DNA from: Pasteurellaceae bacterium Macca
Lineage (GTDB): Bacteria > Pseudomonadota > Gammaproteobacteria > Enterobacterales > Pasteurellaceae
Assembly: GCA_023101485.1 (NCBI GenBank)
Contig: LVZB01000001.1
Span: 1,668,001-1,732,000, forward strand
Reading direction: 5' to 3'
Length of the DNA: 64,000 nucleotides
Shown here: piece after piece, positions 60,511 through 64,000 of the stretch
Layout: the number at the start of each line of letters is the position of its first letter
Numbering within the stretch: the stretch's first letter is position 1
Translations under genes and position numbers: made by a program
The notes under the pieces: generated by a model
Databases searched by the model: none
Seen by the model: the letters and a program-made list of their open reading frames with translations, nothing else
Told to the model about the DNA's origin: nothing

Positions 60511-61086
60511 TTAAAATTTATAAGAGCTTTCAATTAATTTTAGAAAATCAATTCTTTTTTTATTTTTATTTATGAGTTTTTGTTTGGTTTCTTTATCATT
60601 AACAACCACAAGAAAAAGATTATCAATTTTTTCAATTCTTTGTATAATTAATTTGCTGTATAATTTTTCCTCAAAAAGTTTTTTGTATAATTTTTTTCTT
60701 TTGTTCATAAAAGCCATATAAACATCTTCATAATTAAATTCTTTAATTTTAATTGCATATTCTAATGCTCGAATATAATGAATTAGTTCTATATCAAATT
60801 GTTTATTTTTTTCAAAATTTTTTTTATCTAAAAATCTTGAAAAGTTTTTATAATTATACTCTTTTCCCATAAAAACATATTTTGCTTTCTTAACTTCTTC
60901 AGTAAGCTCTTGGTAATAAATTGTTCCACCATAACACATCGAATTACTGTATACACTTAAAGAAAATGCGGGAAAGCAAGTTCCATCATTATATTGTTCT
61001 GATTGATTATGATTTTCTGTTGAATAAACATAATTTGAAAGTGTTGCAATTAATAATCCTGCAAATAACTTTTTAATCATATTCAT
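60511..61086 (-). CDS. Secreted protein of unknown function
   Basis: 191 residues, signal peptide (KKLFAGLLIATLSNYVYS, about 4-22), two Cys in the N-terminal part, then a lysine-, tyrosine- and asparagine-rich helical region. Very AT-rich compared with the housekeeping genes. Likely foreign. No family recognised. Confidence 0.65.
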   Translation of the reverse strand: MNMIKKLFAGLLIATLSNYVYSTENHNQSEQYNDGTCFPAFSLSVYSNSMCYGGTIYYQELTEEVKKAKYVFMGKEYNYKNFSRFLDKKNFEKNKQFDIELIHYIRALEYAIKIKEFNYEDVYMAFMNKRKKLYKKLFEEKLYSKLIIQRIEKIDNLFLVVVNDKETKQKLINKNKKRIDFLKLIESSYKF

Positions 61087-61141
61087 TTTAATTTCCTTTT
61101 TATTCTTGATTGTTCTTTAATTAAATACATTTTTCTTTATT

Positions 61142-61354
61142 GTGTCAAACGTTTTGAGTTTTTTGTTTTTTTTTTTTGCTTATTTTTTGAACGCTTCTAC
61201 TATTGGCTTAGAAGATTTAATCAATGACCCACCGAAAAAAGGCAGAGTAACTATTCGTGGTGGAAATGGAACAGGGAAATCGACGTTGCTTAGTTATATT
61301 AAAAGTGTGATTACAAGTGAGCAATTGCTGGTAATTGAAGTCAGACACCGATAA
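61142..61354 (+). pseudogene. ABC transporter ATPase fragment (Walker A)
   Basis: Within this 70-residue frame, IGLEDLINDPPKKGRVTIRGGNGTGKSTLLSYIKS carries a Walker A motif (GGNGTGKST) but the frame ends soon after; no signature, Walker B or H-loop. A remnant of a peptide-type exporter, probably of the same gene as 59718-59951. A run of T near 61163 precedes it. Confidence 0.6.
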
Positions 61355-61446
61355 TTTCTGCCTGCCACATGTTGCCCGTGAAGGGCAAACCGCTAAGATC
61401 AACATCATCGGCGAGGGGCGATCCCCTCTGCCGATTTTCCTGCCCT

Positions 61447-61457
61447 TATGCTATACT
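61447..61457 (+). promoter_or_regulatory. Extended -10 promoter of prmC
   Basis: ATGCTATACT with TATACT at 61452-61457, about 80 bp before prmC. An uptake signal lies in the leader near 61496. Confidence 0.6.
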
Positions 61458-61535
61458 CTCGCCTTATTTTTGCGGTGCAAAAAATTGAGAAAAAATGACC
61501 GCTTGTTAAAACAGTTTTCAAAGGAATAAAAAGAG

Positions 61536-62435
61536 ATGGCTAACGGGGAAAGCCGAGTTCCGCAAAGTTATACGCAGTGGCTTGCATTTGCCGAAAAAGC
61601 GTTACAACAAACGCAAGACGACCCTTATCTTAACGCGAAATTAGATGCTAACGTGTTATTGCAACGGGTGACCAATCGTTCAAAATCGGCGATTTTTGCC
61701 TTTGGCGAAACGTTGTTAAGTGAGGTGGAGTTAGCGCAACTTGATGAACTATTAACACGGCGATTACAAGGCGAACCGTTGGCGTATATTTTAGGCGAGA
61801 AGGAGTTTTGGTCTTTACCGTTATCTGTTTCGCCGGCGACGTTAATTCCCCGCCCTGATACTGAACGTTTGGTGGAATTAGCCTTAGACGTCGTCAATCA
61901 AGCAACGGATTCAGGCAAAAGCTGGCACATTCTTGATCTGGGCACAGGCACAGGGGCTATTGCCTTAGCCTTGGGTAATGAACTGGGTGATCGGTGTCGG
62001 ATTCTCGGTGTGGATAAACAGCCCCAAGCCGTGGCACTGGCAGAACACAATCGCCAGAAACTCGGTATCAGTCATGTGCGTTTTTGCCAAAGTGATTGGT
62101 TTTCGGCTTTGCAAGGGGAGCGTTTTGATGTCATCGTCAGTAACCCCCCTTATATTGATGCACAAGATGAGAATTTAAGCCGTGGCGATGTGCGTTTTGA
62201 GCCGATGTCCGCTTTAGTGGCTGAAAATCACGGCTTAGGGGATTTAACGACGATTATTCAACAAGCGCCCCAATTTCTGCATCATGGGGGCGTTTTGCTT
62301 TTAGAACACGGCTGGCAACAAGCCTGTGATGTTCAAGCAATTTTTCAACAAAATCAATGGGATAACATTCAAACCGTCAAGGATTATGGCGGTCACGATA
62401 GAGTAACAATGGCACAATGGAAAAAGAACAGCTAA
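61536..62435 (+). CDS. prmC: Release-factor glutamine methyltransferase
   Basis: 299 residues. Methylates the GGQ glutamine of RF1/RF2. SAM-binding ILDLGTGTGAIALALG near 132, catalytic NPPY in VSNPPYIDAQD near 204. Usually follows prfA, which is not here. Overlaps the next gene by 19 bp. Confidence 0.95.
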   Translation: MANGESRVPQSYTQWLAFAEKALQQTQDDPYLNAKLDANVLLQRVTNRSKSAIFAFGETLLSEVELAQLDELLTRRLQGEPLAYILGEKEFWSLPLSVSPATLIPRPDTERLVELALDVVNQATDSGKSWHILDLGTGTGAIALALGNELGDRCRILGVDKQPQAVALAEHNRQKLGISHVRFCQSDWFSALQGERFDVIVSNPPYIDAQDENLSRGDVRFEPMSALVAENHGLGDLTTIIQQAPQFLHHGGVLLLEHGWQQACDVQAIFQQNQWDNIQTVKDYGGHDRVTMAQWKKNS

Positions 62436-63274
62436 TTTCAATATCAAGCACGCTTTCCGATAAAGAACGTAAAGCGTTGCAACAGCAAATCTACCGCGAA
62501 TTACTTCGTGTGCGTTCGCTGTTAGACGATGATTTTCGAGAGCAATCGGTGTTTGGCATGATGTCGGCACTGGTTAAAAAAGCCCGTTATCAAGTCAATG
62601 GCACAAGTGATGAAGTGCGTCTGAATCAGTTGCTTGATTTGGTCTATCGTGAATGGGGCTTTTTCTGCGATCCGAAGACGTTTTTCCAAGTGGAAAATTT
62701 GATGATCGACCGAGTTCTCACTCGCAAGCAGGGCATGCCCGTTTCCATTGGCTCGGTATTACTTTACCTTGCCCAAGCGTTGAATTTACCCCTTTACCCT
62801 GTGAGTTTTCCGACCCAGTTGATTATTCGGGCGGAATTAACCCTCGAAAATGGGCGTAATGAGGCACGCTTTATCGACCCTGCCAATGGGCGGTTTGTGT
62901 CTTACCCTGATTTAGAAAAATGGCTTGAAGGGGAATTTGGCTTTGGGGCAGAGTTAAAGCGAGATATGCTCCATATTGCCTCTTCGGAAGCCTTAGTGGA
63001 ACGCTTAGAAACCGTCTGTAAAATGGCATTAACGAGCGAAGGACGTTACCTTGATGCCCTCAATTTAATTGAATATCGCTTACAGATAGAGCCCGAAGAC
63101 CCTTATGAAATTCGTGATCGCGGTATGATTCTTGCGAGCTTAGAGTGCTATCAAGCGGCACTTAACGATTTTAACTATTTTATTGACCAATGCCCTGATG
63201 ATCCTTCGGCGGTGATGATCAAACTGGAATTAGCCGGTTTGGAAAAACACGCCAAGGGCTTGGCTATTCACTAA
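62417..63274 (+). CDS. SirB1-family transglutaminase/TPR protein
   Basis: 285 residues. N-terminal transglutaminase-like SirB1 region (FFQVENLMIDRVLTRKQGMPVSIGSVLLYLAQALNLPLYPVSFPTQLIIR) and C-terminal TPR-like helices (LDALNLIEYRLQIEPEDPYEIRDRGMILASLECYQAALNDFNYFI). Conserved between prmC and kdsA in gamma-proteobacteria; role unknown. Confidence 0.9.
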   Translation: MEKEQLISISSTLSDKERKALQQQIYRELLRVRSLLDDDFREQSVFGMMSALVKKARYQVNGTSDEVRLNQLLDLVYREWGFFCDPKTFFQVENLMIDRVLTRKQGMPVSIGSVLLYLAQALNLPLYPVSFPTQLIIRAELTLENGRNEARFIDPANGRFVSYPDLEKWLEGEFGFGAELKRDMLHIASSEALVERLETVCKMALTSEGRYLDALNLIEYRLQIEPEDPYEIRDRGMILASLECYQAALNDFNYFIDQCPDDPSAVMIKLELAGLEKHAKGLAIH

Positions 63275-63297
63275 TTTGCCATTTTAGGCGATTTTAA

Positions 63298-64000
<703 letters not shown>

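Noticed and set aside
61335..61529. 64-codon frame before prmC
   Set aside because: It covers the prmC promoter and uptake signal; no ribosome binding site.

Overview
The window is chromosomal DNA from a Pasteurellaceae bacterium. The 9-mer ACAAGCGGT, the uptake signal of the Actinobacillus pleuropneumoniae / Mannheimia / H. ducreyi branch, occurs many times between genes, in terminators and inside genes (for example near 1141, 2739, 18919, 26527, 36631, 47980, 52439, 59589). The housekeeping proteins (UbiH, YheS, MoeA/MoeB, SspA/SspB, TmaR, AdhE, HemCDXY, UvrC, MsbA, PanF, MetJ, PrmC, KdsA) also fit this family. I cannot fix the species from the sequence alone.

Layout. 1-7320: 3' end of nrdA, ubiH and yheS (minus strand), a MarC-family gene, moeAB and tRNA-Asn. 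7420-8540: a monocistronic substrate-binding protein of the TrpX type under a near-perfect TrpR operator. 8626-10035: an IS3-family (IS150-group) element sitting exactly in the loop of the sspB terminator. 10057-11765: sspBA, tmaR and the adhE terminator. 11789-12453: an IS1595/IS1016-type element with 8-bp target duplications and an apparent internal in-frame deletion in its transposase.

12492-45123: a complete-looking P2-like prophage of about 32.6 kb, integrated in the 3' end of adhE and bounded by 31-bp identical att repeats. Order: integrase, two cargo genes (excalibur-domain protein, lipoprotein), an immunity operon (39-residue peptide, WYL-like/BRCT protein, CI-type repressor), rightward early genes (Cox, an Ogr-like zinc-finger protein, small ORFs, gpA replication endonuclease, Dam methylase), leftward Q-P, then rightward O-N-M-L-X-holin-SAR endolysin-Rz/Rz1-DksA-like-R-S, a reverse-strand membrane-protein moron, the tape measure, a yefM-yoeB toxin-antitoxin pair, V-W-J-I-H-G, and FI-FII-E/E'-U-D. 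The tape measure is not at its P2 position. A 19-bp TGT...ACA element occurs upstream of O/P, T, V and FI; O/P, V and FI correspond to the P2 late operons, so it is a candidate late-activator site.

45086-59572: adhE (re-completed by phage DNA), the hemCDXY operon, uvrC, lrgAB-like genes, msbA, panF-yhdT and metJ with a four-unit met box. 59640-61360: a decayed AT-rich island with two fragments of an ABC transporter, a frameshifted gene and a secreted orphan. 61447-64000: prmC, a SirB1-family gene and the start of kdsA.

The observations I would examine first are the repressor-tail/peptide/WYL-BRCT immunity operon, the shared late-promoter element, the TrpR operator on the transporter protein gene, and the IS insertion in the sspB terminator loop.
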